NCBI RefSeq assembly: GCF_040364665.1
Contig: NZ_BAABWX010000001.1
Location: 930,001 to 994,000, forward strand
Direction: 5' to 3'
Length of the DNA stretch: 64,000 nucleotides
From: Cognatishimia sp. WU-CL00825
Lineage (GTDB): Bacteria > Pseudomonadota > Alphaproteobacteria > Rhodobacterales > Rhodobacteraceae
Shown here: positions 55,563-63,721 of the stretch, in pieces
Numbering within the stretch: position 1 is the stretch's first letter
How the letters are laid out: every line of letters starts with the position of its first letter
Made by a program: the position numbers and the translations under genes
The notes under the pieces: generated by a model
The model's input: only the letters and a program-made list of their open reading frames with translations
Databases searched by the model: none
Told to the model about the DNA's origin: nothing

Positions 55563-56098
55563 GCCAGCGCCTTCGCCAATCTCGGCAACCGGGCCTTTTT
55601 CAACAAAGCCCGCGTCTCCCATGTTTCTCCGGAAAGCCGATCTGCTTCTGCTCTAACACGGTCAACTACCTCTTTGAGCAGGTCCGGTTGCCGCTCCCAA
55701 ATGCTGCGCAAAAACCAATCCGGATCCCAGCGTTCTAACCCTTCCTCGGCCAAAGTGTGCTTGGGAAAATCTTTTGCATTCAGCGTGATAATCGCATCCG
55801 CAGATCCGGATATTGCCGCTGCCAAAACATGCACATCCGCCGGGTCGGGCAAATAAAGCCGTGCCTCAAGCGAGGGTTTCCAGATGACCGAAGATTTGGG
55901 CCAAGCCGCGGTCAGCAACGCAATTTCACTGCGCGCCTGCATCTCGCCGGTGGGGCCAATTTTCCGCGCCGCCCGCGCCCATTCTTCCAAAATGCGCGCC
56001 GACCACAACGGCTGAAAGACACCCGCCTTCGCCACCCCCAACAACACTTCTCGCATCACTGTCGGATAGATCACACAGGTGTCCAGCAATATCTTCAT
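55559..56098 (-). CDS. PIN-domain protein (RSP_2648-like)
   Basis: A 179-residue PIN-fold ribonuclease-like protein. The first acidic residue is in MKILLDTCVIYP (D6), later ones in LPDPADVHVLAAAISGSADAIITLNAKDFP (a DxHxxAxA pattern and the terminal D). It is conserved in Rhodobacteraceae (I recall the RSP_2648 label from Rhodobacter). No small antitoxin gene is adjacent, so a classical VapBC pair is not supported. Its ATG overlaps the rlmI stop on the minus strand. Confidence 0.8.
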   Translation of the reverse strand: MKILLDTCVIYPTVMREVLLGVAKAGVFQPLWSARILEEWARAARKIGPTGEMQARSEIALLTAAWPKSSVIWKPSLEARLYLPDPADVHVLAAAISGSADAIITLNAKDFPKHTLAEEGLERWDPDWFLRSIWERQPDLLKEVVDRVRAEADRLSGETWETRALLKKARLPRLAKALA

Positions 56099-57288
56099 AG
56101 GCGGAAAAACAGCGCTTTCAGATAGCCGCTTTCAGCCAATTGTGGCAGCAAGGGGTGGTCCGGCCCCGCAAAGCCAGTGTGCAACAGGGTTCCGCGCCGC
56201 CCAGCCCGACCTATGCCGCGCGCTGACGCGTTGCGAAACAGGCTCAGTTCTGCGGCATGGGAACAAGAACACAGCCCCAAAAAGCCACCGTCGGCCACCA
56301 ATGGCGCGGCCAAACGTGCCACCCGCTCATAGGCCCGCAACCCTTTGTCCAACGCCGGTTTATTTGGCGCAAACGCAGGTGGGTCACAAACCACGATGTC
56401 AAATTTCTGCCCTTCAGCCGCCAAGGCCTCCATCGTCTTAAACGCATCGCCCTTGCGGGTGGCAAAGCGATCACCAAAACCACTCTGTTTGGCACCTTCT
56501 TCTGCCAGCTCCAACGCTGCGACCGACCCATCCACAGCCAATGCGCTTTGCGCCCCATGCGCCAAAGCCGCCAGTGAAAAGCCACCAACATGGGAAAACA
56601 CGTCCAAAACCCGCGCGCCTTTGCTTAGGCGGGCTGCAAACTCATGATTTGGGCGTTGGTCAAAGAACAAACCGGTTTTTTGCCCGCTTGTAAGGTCCGC
56701 CATATAGGTGGCCCCGTTCATCGCAACTGGTACAGCTGATGTCGGGGCCTCGCCCAGCATCGCACCGCTTTGATCATCTAGACCTTCAAGTCCGCGCGCG
56801 CGCCCACTGCCGTTCTTCAACACATGTTTGACACCCGTAACTTCTTGCAGAGCCGCAACCAAAGCCGGCAACAAGGCATCTGCCCAAGCGGCGTTGGGTT
56901 GCACAACGCATGTGTCACCAAAGCGGTCAATCACCACGCCGGGCAAGCCATCGGCTTCGGCATGCACCAAGCGATAAAACGGCTGATCATACAGCCGGGC
57001 GCGCAAATCCAAGGCCCGCTGCAATTTGCTGGCAAACCACGAGGCATCAATCACCGCCTCTGGATTACGATCCAGCATCCGGCAAATGATCTTGCTGTTG
57101 GGATTCACCGCGACCAACCCCATGGGGCGGCGTTCGGCATCAACCAGCACGGCCAAAGTACCAGCCTCCAGATTTCTGGTGCGGCGGTCTGTGACCAGCT
57201 CGTTTTCATAAACCCAAGGGAAGCCGTGGCGCACTGCGCGGGCATTGGCTTTGGGCAATAGGCGGACGTGAGGCAATGTATCTGTCAT
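56095..57288 (-). CDS. rlmI: rRNA large-subunit methyltransferase, RlmI-like
   Basis: A 397-residue class I SAM methyltransferase with N-terminal PUA domain (RHGFPWVYENELV, AGTLAVLVDAERRPMGLVAVNPNS), a central EEHEAD-like insertion and the SAM fold: GLFFDQRPNHEF, VLDVFSHVGGFSLAALAHGA, the acidic strand AVDGSVAAL, and catalytic region VVCDPPAFAPNKPAL. RlmI methylates C1962 of 23S rRNA (m5C) in E. coli; the cysteine in LGLCSCSHAAE fits an m5C-type mechanism. It is followed by the PIN gene. Confidence 0.88.
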   Translation of the reverse strand: MTDTLPHVRLLPKANARAVRHGFPWVYENELVTDRRTRNLEAGTLAVLVDAERRPMGLVAVNPNSKIICRMLDRNPEAVIDASWFASKLQRALDLRARLYDQPFYRLVHAEADGLPGVVIDRFGDTCVVQPNAAWADALLPALVAALQEVTGVKHVLKNGSGRARGLEGLDDQSGAMLGEAPTSAVPVAMNGATYMADLTSGQKTGLFFDQRPNHEFAARLSKGARVLDVFSHVGGFSLAALAHGAQSALAVDGSVAALELAEEGAKQSGFGDRFATRKGDAFKTMEALAAEGQKFDIVVCDPPAFAPNKPALDKGLRAYERVARLAAPLVADGGFLGLCSCSHAAELSLFRNASARGIGRAGRRGTLLHTGFAGPDHPLLPQLAESGYLKALFFRL

Positions 57289-57334
57289 TCAGCCCTCCTA
57301 ATGCGATATGCACGCCAAGGAAAGCACTGATATT

Positions 57335-57595
57335 CTATTGCAGTTTGCGACGCCCTGAACGACCAACGCGCCCCGGCTGCACAGATCCACCTAGCGCGCC
57401 TTCTTTAAGGATTTCGGTCATCGGATGATCCGGATTGTCTGGCTCGTATTGCGCCAGCAAGGCCCGGATGGCGGCCAGCGCATCATTGCCAGCTTCGGCC
57501 CCAAGCGCCCAGTCAAGAAAGATCGCCCGGCACTGGGGCATATCAATGTTTTCAATATTATAGGCTTCGCGAATAAGCCCGCGCGGATCGTGCAT
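57335..57595 (-). CDS. Small conserved protein downstream of glnE
   Basis: An 86-residue acidic-to-basic protein: MHDPRGLIREAYNIENIDMPQCRAIFLDWALGAE, then ALAAIRALLAQYEPDNPDHPM and a basic C-terminus GRVGRSGRRKLQ. There is no domain that I recognise. It starts two bases after the glnE stop, so it is translated from the same message; similar small proteins follow glnE in Rhodobacteraceae. Function unknown. Confidence 0.72.
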   Translation of the reverse strand: MHDPRGLIREAYNIENIDMPQCRAIFLDWALGAEAGNDALAAIRALLAQYEPDNPDHPMTEILKEGALGGSVQPGRVGRSGRRKLQ

Positions 57596-57597
57596 GA

Positions 57598-60387
57598 TTA
57601 AGCTCCAGGACTGCGCTGCAAAACAGCATCAATGACATCACCGGCGGATCTCGTGCGCGTTTCCAACAGCTCTGCTAGCTCCTCCATGGCCTCTGTTTGG
57701 GTTTCTCGCAACAAAAATTTTCGCGCCCCGGCCCCCGCAGCCTCGGGATCAAACATATCGCTGCCCAACAGGCGCGATCCTTGCTGCACCGTCCAGCACA
57801 ACCGATAGGCCTCTTGCAGGGCCTGCGCTTCGGATTGCGTCAGCCAACCGGTTCCTTGATCCCGCCCCAAAGCAAGATCTATATCGCCAGCGCTTTCACC
57901 TGCCAAAAGTGCCGCAGCCTGCACCGTCAATTCGACATCTTGCAAACGGCCAGGGCCAAGTTTGGCATCCCAAATGCCACCACTGCCCTTTGCATCCGCA
58001 ATGCGCTTGCGCATTTCCTGCACATCATCGCGCACGTCCTTTTCGACAGAGGCGCGCGCCAAAAGCGCGATGCGAAAGGTCTCAACTCGCGCCATCAACT
58101 CTGGTGCCCCCGCGACAGCCCGCGCCCGTGTCAGCGCCAAATGCTCCCAGGTCCAGGCCTTGTTTTCCTGATAATCCTTAAAACTGGTGAACGAGGTGGC
58201 AACCGGCCCCTGCGTGCCCGAAGGACGCAGCCGCATATCGACTTCATACAGCCGACCTTCCGCCATCTGGGCGGAAAGCGCCGTCACCAAGGCTTGGGTT
58301 AGCCGCGCATAATACGCCCGCGAGGCCAAAGCCCGACGCCCGTCAGACATTTCAACCCCATCCGCGTCATAAATCACGATCAGATCAAGGTCCGAAGCGG
58401 CATTCAAACGCCCTGCCCCCAATGACCCCATGCCCAAAACCATGGCCCCTTTACCCGGTGGCACCCCATGTTTTTCCGAAAATTTGGCAACAACTTCGGG
58501 CCAAACCGCACAAAGCACAGCTTCGGCCAATTCCGCATATTCACGCCCAGCATCCTGCGCATCAATTATGCCGCGCAAGTGATGTACACCTATGCGAAAA
58601 TGCCACTCTTTGGTCCAGCGCCGCGCAGTATCAAGCTTGCGCTCATAGTCGCTTTCCGCAGCAAGACGCGCGGACAAATCCGAGGTCAGCTGCGCTTTTC
58701 CTGGCCAGGCATCGAAAAAAGAACCCCCGATGACCGCGTCAAAGACTTGTGAGTTTCGCGCGAGATAGCGCGCCAGAACCGGTGCCGTACCGGCAATATC
58801 GGTCAATAAATCAATCAGTTGCGGATTGGCCTCAAGCAAAGAAAAAACTTGAACGCCAGCAGGCAATCCAGACAAAAACCCATCCAGCGCAACCAGCGCC
58901 TCGTCCGGCTTGGCCGCACGTTCCAACCGCTCAAGCAACGCAGGCCGCAGCCTGCCAAATATCTCTGTGGCGCGCCCAGACCTAAGCGCCGGATAGGTTT
59001 TCCAGCGCGTCAAAATCTCTTCGTCAAAGGCAAAACCTTGATTGTCGGCGACCTCGGGGGCCATCAAGTCAGGCGCAAAGAAATCCTCGGTCAGCGCATG
59101 CACCTCATCAATCCGCTGCCCGATATCTTGCTTCATGCTTGCCACATCGGTGCCCATCAAACAGGCGATACGCTGCATGCCTTCTTCAGATTTTGGCAGA
59201 TCATGGGTCTGGGCATCATGGATCATCTGAATGCGATGTTCCACTTCGCGATGGGCACGATAATGATCGGTCAACTTGTCCGCCACTTCAGCGGTCACCC
59301 AGCCCTTTTGCGCCAAAAGCGCCAATGACGGCACCGTGCCTCTGGTGCGCAATTCGCGATCGCGCCCGCCTGCTATCAGCTGTCGTGTTTGGGTGAAAAA
59401 CTCTATCTCTCGAATACCGCCGCGACCCAGCTTCATATTATGACCTTCAAGCACCGTTTTCGCGCCCAGTTTCTTATGCTCTCTGATCCTCAGCCGCATA
59501 TCATGCGCGTCTTGAATGGCGGCAAAATCAAGATGTTTGCGCCAGACAAAGGGCTGTAGGGTCGTCAAAAATCGGTTGCCAGCCGCAAGGTCACCCGCCG
59601 CTGGGCGCGCCTTGATATAGGCCGCGCGTTCCCAGGTACGACCCAGGCTTTCATAATAACGCTCTGCCGCTTCCATCGCCATACACACCGGGGTGACCGC
59701 CGGATCCGGTCGCAAGCGCAAATCCGTGCGAAACACATACCCTTCACCTGTGGGGTCATTCAGCAAGGCCATCGCCCGGCGGGTCGCCCGTACCAAAGAC
59801 GCCCGAACATCAAAAAAGTCATCCGGCTCGTAACGGGTTTCATCAAACAGGCAAATCAGGTCTATATCGCTGCTATAATTAAGCTCGTAAGCCCCCATTT
59901 TCCCCATGGCCAAACACACCATACCTGCCGCATCACCGATATCATCTTCGGTGGCTCCGGGAAGTTTCCCACGTGAAATCTCATTTGAAATCATAGCCTT
60001 AATGGCTACAGAGCACGCCAAATCAGCAAAGTCCGTCAACGCCGTGGTCACTTGCTCCAGATCCCAGACCCCTGCGATATCCGCCAAGGCCGTCAGCAAA
60101 GCCACACGTCGCTTGCCGCGTCGCAAAACAGACGACAAATCTGATGCCGGCGTATCACTGATCTGCCCGAACAGATGTGTTAGCGCCGCCTCTGGTGCCT
60201 CAAAGGCTTCGGGCAGCCAATCGCTCTCTTTTTCGATCAGAGATTTCAGAAATGGGCTGGCCCCGGCGGCCCCCTGCAAAAGGCGAGACAGATTGCTCGA
60301 GAGCCCGTCAATACAGCCGGACACCTCTGCGCCACGCTCTGCGTCAAACACCCGAGGCAATCTGGTGATATTGGATTCAAATGTCAT
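57598..60387 (-). CDS. glnE: Glutamine synthetase adenylyltransferase/removase
   Basis: A 929-residue bifunctional enzyme that adenylylates and de-adenylylates glutamine synthetase in response to PII protein. Two nucleotidyltransferase modules are clear: N-terminal with GKMGAYELNYSSDIDLICLF (adenylyl removase) and C-terminal with GSLGAGRLNAASDLDLIVIYD (adenylyl transferase), each having the catalytic DxD pair. LGRGGIREIEFFTQ and LGPGRLQDVELTVQAAAL are the GlnE helical blocks. The start is uncertain: ATG 60387 is family-like but lacks a ribosome site; TTG 60414 would add nine residues. Confidence 0.95.
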   Translation of the reverse strand: MTFESNITRLPRVFDAERGAEVSGCIDGLSSNLSRLLQGAAGASPFLKSLIEKESDWLPEAFEAPEAALTHLFGQISDTPASDLSSVLRRGKRRVALLTALADIAGVWDLEQVTTALTDFADLACSVAIKAMISNEISRGKLPGATEDDIGDAAGMVCLAMGKMGAYELNYSSDIDLICLFDETRYEPDDFFDVRASLVRATRRAMALLNDPTGEGYVFRTDLRLRPDPAVTPVCMAMEAAERYYESLGRTWERAAYIKARPAAGDLAAGNRFLTTLQPFVWRKHLDFAAIQDAHDMRLRIREHKKLGAKTVLEGHNMKLGRGGIREIEFFTQTRQLIAGGRDRELRTRGTVPSLALLAQKGWVTAEVADKLTDHYRAHREVEHRIQMIHDAQTHDLPKSEEGMQRIACLMGTDVASMKQDIGQRIDEVHALTEDFFAPDLMAPEVADNQGFAFDEEILTRWKTYPALRSGRATEIFGRLRPALLERLERAAKPDEALVALDGFLSGLPAGVQVFSLLEANPQLIDLLTDIAGTAPVLARYLARNSQVFDAVIGGSFFDAWPGKAQLTSDLSARLAAESDYERKLDTARRWTKEWHFRIGVHHLRGIIDAQDAGREYAELAEAVLCAVWPEVVAKFSEKHGVPPGKGAMVLGMGSLGAGRLNAASDLDLIVIYDADGVEMSDGRRALASRAYYARLTQALVTALSAQMAEGRLYEVDMRLRPSGTQGPVATSFTSFKDYQENKAWTWEHLALTRARAVAGAPELMARVETFRIALLARASVEKDVRDDVQEMRKRIADAKGSGGIWDAKLGPGRLQDVELTVQAAALLAGESAGDIDLALGRDQGTGWLTQSEAQALQEAYRLCWTVQQGSRLLGSDMFDPEAAGAGARKFLLRETQTEAMEELAELLETRTRSAGDVIDAVLQRSPGA

Positions 60388-60719
60388 GGTGAAATCATGA
60401 ATGGCATTGCCCAAAGGGTCAATGCGACATCGGCTGATCTCGATTGCACCTCAGCATATTACGCGCCATTTCACCTTAACAACGGCGTTTAGCGCTTTAT
60501 TTTTTAAAACTAAAAACCCAAACCCGAACAAATAATGGCCTGGTCCCATAATGTTGCGATCCCGCAAAGATCATTGATGCAACCCTATGTTGTCTTTTGA
60601 GCACTATTATGCGGAATACCGCAGTTTCCGTGGCATTAACCTTGACTTAACCCCCTATTTATAGCGTTCGTGCGCCAATCTTTATTCTCACGATCAAGTC
60701 ACATTTTGGGGGACACGAA
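60388..60719. other. Intergenic region glnE / small secreted-protein gene
   Basis: About 330 AT-rich bases between the divergent glnE and the 62-residue gene. A short palindrome TGCGG-AATA-CCGCA lies at 60609-60622 and a TTGACT at 60642-60647, but I cannot fit a convincing -10. No RNA gene is recognisable. Confidence 0.45.
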
Positions 60720-60908
60720 ATGAAACAGATTTTCACCGCTGCAGCGATCCTGGCCATCACCAGCACACACTCTTTTGCAGGCGGCATGAGCGACCCGGTT
60801 ATTCCGGCACCTGTAATCGCAGAAAGCGCGTCATCCAGCACACCATCCAGCGGCGCAATCATGGCGCTGCTGACGATCTCTATTCTTTGGGCCGCGATTG
60901 ACGACTGA
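60720..60908 (+). CDS. Tiny exported membrane-tailed protein, unknown
   Basis: A 62-residue protein with a signal peptide (MKQIFTAAAILAITSTHSFA, cleavage after residue 20). The very short mature part has the pattern GGMSDPVIPAPVIAESASS, a Ser-rich linker and a C-terminal helix IMALLTISILWAAIDD. Proteins of this shape are common in Rhodobacteraceae and are sometimes wrongly labelled ferrochelatase. The GGGGGA ribosome site and strong terminator support expression. Function unknown. Confidence 0.75.
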   Translation: MKQIFTAAAILAITSTHSFAGGMSDPVIPAPVIAESASSSTPSSGAIMALLTISILWAAIDD

Positions 60909-60930
60909 TATTCCCAAGACCTAGGGCATG

Positions 60931-60966
60931 AAAAAAGGCGCGCTGATTGCTCAGCGCGCCTTTTTT
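60931..60966. terminator. Bidirectional rho-independent terminator
   Basis: A perfect 16-bp stem (AAAAAAGGCGCGCTGA / TCAGCGCGCCTTTTTT) with a TTGC loop, having U-tails on both strands. It serves the 62-residue gene and lon. Confidence 0.95.
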
Positions 60967-60986
60967 GTTACGTGGTTCTATGCGGC

Positions 60987-63395
60987 TTAATGCGCCACCG
61001 CACCGCCAGCTGATTTTGCTTTCAACGCTGCTGCTGCAGCTGCCGCTTCTTCAGCCGCCTCATCCCATTCCACCGCTTCCGGCTTAGAGACCAACGCCCG
61101 TTCCAGCACTTCAGACACATGCGACACCGGGATAATCTCCATGCCGTTTTTCACGTTGTCAGGAATATCAGCCAGATCTTTCTCGTTCTCTTCTGGAATA
61201 AGAACGGTTTTGATCCCGCCGCGCAGCGCCGCAAGCAACTTTTCTTTCAGTCCGCCAATCGGCATCGCATTGCCCCGCAGGCTGACTTCACCGGTCATCG
61301 CAATATCTTTGCGCACCGGAATTCCAGTCAGCACCGACACAATCGATGTCACCATGGCCAAACCTGCCGAAGGCCCGTCTTTGGGGGTTGCGCCATCGGG
61401 CACGTGCACGTGAATATCCTGCCGTTCAAATTGCGGTGGTTTCACCCCAATTTTTGGCGCAATAGACCGCACATAGCTGGCCGCAGCGTCGATGGATTCC
61501 TTCATCACATCGCCTAGTTTACCGGTTGTCTTCATCCGGCCTTTGCCTGGCAACCTCAACGCCTCGATGTGCAGCAAATCACCGCCCACGCTGGTATAGG
61601 CCAAGCCAGTTACAACACCGACCTGATCTTTGCTTTCCGCCAAACCAAAGCGATATTTCTTAACGCCAAGAAACTCGTGCAAATTATCCGCTGTCACCTT
61701 CACAGAGTCAGCTTCTTTCTTGACGATCTTGGTGATCGCTTTCCGGGCGGTTTTCCCAATTTCACGCTCAAGGTTCCGAACGCCCGCCTCGCGGGTATAG
61801 GTGCGAATGATCTCTTGTACGGCTTCCGGTTCCAGCGAAAACTCCTTGGCTTTCAAACCATGGTTTTTCACCTGCTTTGGAATAAGGTGACGATGGGCAA
61901 TCTCGGCTTTTTCGTCCTCGGTGTAGCCCGCCAGCGGAATAATCTCCATCCGGTCCAGCAACGGCCCCGGCATGTTATAGCTGTTGGACGTGGTCAAAAA
62001 CATCACGTTTGACAGATCATATTCCACCTCAAGGTAGTGATCGACAAAGGTGCTGTTCTGTTCCGGATCCAACACTTCCAACATGGCTGACGCGGGATCG
62101 CCGCGAAAATCCTGACCCATCTTGTCGATTTCATCCAGCAAGATCAAAGGGTTGGTGGTCTTGGCCTTTTTCAACGCCTGAATGATTTTACCCGGCATAG
62201 AGCCAATATAAGTCCGGCGGTGCCCACGAATTTCGCTTTCGTCGCGCACGCCACCCAGCGAGATGCGAATGAATTCGCGACCTGTTGCCTTGGCCACAGA
62301 TTTCCCAAGCGACGTCTTACCAACCCCCGGAGGGCCAACAAGACACATGATCGGGCCTTTTAGCTTTTTGGAACGCTGTTGCACCGCCAAATATTCCACG
62401 ATGCGCTCTTTGACCTTATCAAGGCCATAGTGGTCATCGTCCAGTTTCGCTTGGGCCTGAACCAGGTTCTTTTTAACCCGCGATTTGTTGCCCCAAGGAA
62501 TGGACAGCATCCAATCCAGATAGTTGCGCACCACGGTGGCTTCGGCTGACATGGGCGACATGTTTTTCAGCTTCTTCAGCTCAGCATCCGCCTTTTCTTT
62601 GGCTTCTTTGCTCAGCTTGGTAGCGGCGATCTTTTCCTCCAGCTCCTGGATTTCTCCAGCGCCTTCTTCGCCATCACCCAATTCCTTCTGAATGGCCTTC
62701 ATTTGCTCATTCAGGTAATACTCACGCTGCGTTTTCTCCATCTGAGATTTCACACGTGTTTTGATCTTTTTCTCGACCTGCAGCACAGACATTTCGCCCT
62801 GCATCAGACCATAGACTTTTTCCAAACGTTCGCTGACCGAAAGCGTTTCCAAAAGCTCTTGCTTTTGGTCAACTTCAACACCCAAGTGTCCCGCAACCAA
62901 ATCCGCCAAACGCGCAGGTTCGCCGGTTTCAGAAACCGCAGCCAGCGCTTCTTCTGGAATGTTTTTCTTAACCTTGGCGTAGCGCTCAAACTCGTCCCCG
63001 ACCGAGCGCAACAAAGCCTCGATGGTGGTCGCGTCACCAGGCATTTCCGGCAGATATTCTGCGGTTGCCTCAAAAAACATCTCGTTTTCAATAAAGTCAT
63101 TGATGATCACCCGCGACTGGCCTTCGACCAGCACTTTCACGGTGCCATCGGGCAGCTTGAGCAGTTGAAGCACATTGGCCAAAACGCCCGTTCGATAAAT
63201 GCTTTCCGCCTCCGGGTCGTCCTCTGCTGGGTCAATCTGACTGGCAAGCAGAATTTGCTTATCATCCTGCATCACTTCTTCAAGCGCGCGCACAGATTTT
63301 TCGCGGCCCACAAACAGTGGCACAATCATATGGGGGAACACCACAATATCGCGCAACGGCAATACCGGGTAAGATGAATTGAGTGGCTCTTGCAT
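60987..63395 (-). CDS. lon: ATP-dependent protease Lon
   Basis: An 802-residue LonA protease. The N-terminal substrate-recognition domain starts LPLRDIVVFPHMIVPLFVGR. The AAA+ module has Walker A GPPGVGKTSL (about 355-364) and Walker B LILLDEIDKM. The serine protease domain carries the S676-K719 dyad in DGPSAGLAM and GGLKEKLL. It degrades misfolded and regulatory proteins. An Ala/Glu-rich C-terminal tail (EEAAAAAAALKAKS) is normal for the group. A heat-shock-type promoter lies upstream. Confidence 0.97.
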   Translation of the reverse strand: MQEPLNSSYPVLPLRDIVVFPHMIVPLFVGREKSVRALEEVMQDDKQILLASQIDPAEDDPEAESIYRTGVLANVLQLLKLPDGTVKVLVEGQSRVIINDFIENEMFFEATAEYLPEMPGDATTIEALLRSVGDEFERYAKVKKNIPEEALAAVSETGEPARLADLVAGHLGVEVDQKQELLETLSVSERLEKVYGLMQGEMSVLQVEKKIKTRVKSQMEKTQREYYLNEQMKAIQKELGDGEEGAGEIQELEEKIAATKLSKEAKEKADAELKKLKNMSPMSAEATVVRNYLDWMLSIPWGNKSRVKKNLVQAQAKLDDDHYGLDKVKERIVEYLAVQQRSKKLKGPIMCLVGPPGVGKTSLGKSVAKATGREFIRISLGGVRDESEIRGHRRTYIGSMPGKIIQALKKAKTTNPLILLDEIDKMGQDFRGDPASAMLEVLDPEQNSTFVDHYLEVEYDLSNVMFLTTSNSYNMPGPLLDRMEIIPLAGYTEDEKAEIAHRHLIPKQVKNHGLKAKEFSLEPEAVQEIIRTYTREAGVRNLEREIGKTARKAITKIVKKEADSVKVTADNLHEFLGVKKYRFGLAESKDQVGVVTGLAYTSVGGDLLHIEALRLPGKGRMKTTGKLGDVMKESIDAAASYVRSIAPKIGVKPPQFERQDIHVHVPDGATPKDGPSAGLAMVTSIVSVLTGIPVRKDIAMTGEVSLRGNAMPIGGLKEKLLAALRGGIKTVLIPEENEKDLADIPDNVKNGMEIIPVSHVSEVLERALVSKPEAVEWDEAAEEAAAAAAALKAKSAGGAVAH

Positions 63396-63470
63396 ACTCG
63401 GTCCTCATTCTTGGCAAGCAAGTCCGGCCCCACTTTGCGGCGACACTGACCTACTCCTATCAGGGAATTA

Positions 63471-63500
63471 AAACTGGGGCTGAGCCCCCGAGATTTCAAC
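63471..63500 (-). promoter_or_regulatory. Candidate RpoH (sigma-32) promoter of lon
   Basis: Read on the minus strand: GTTGAAA (63500-63494), a 14-base spacer, then CCCCAGTTT (63479-63471), close to the sigma-32 pattern CTTGAAA-N13/14-CCCCATTT. It would start transcription about 70 bases before the lon ATG. The spacer carries a GGGGGCTCAGCCCC palindrome. The rest of the 326-base gap to the next gene (63396-63721) is AT-rich with no further gene seen. Confidence 0.55.
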
Positions 63501-63721
63501 CCTTATTTGTTGTTGGCGGTACAATGCCCTTGGCAAGAATTGGGTGCAAGCGACAAATCCCAACCATTTAGCCCAACTTAAAGGTTTTGCGTCGCAGGTT
63601 TCACAAATTAACAAATTTGCGTGCAATTTTCAATTTCTCAACGCATCCTAGAAAAAATTTTAGTGATCAAAAGAGTTGTTTGTCCGCTTGGTAAATGTGT
63701 TTGCAAAAGGAATTGCTCTGT

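Noticed and set aside
55559..57288. A toxin-antitoxin pair built on the PIN protein
   Set aside because: The neighbour is a 397-residue rRNA methyltransferase, not a small antitoxin, and no short frame fits.
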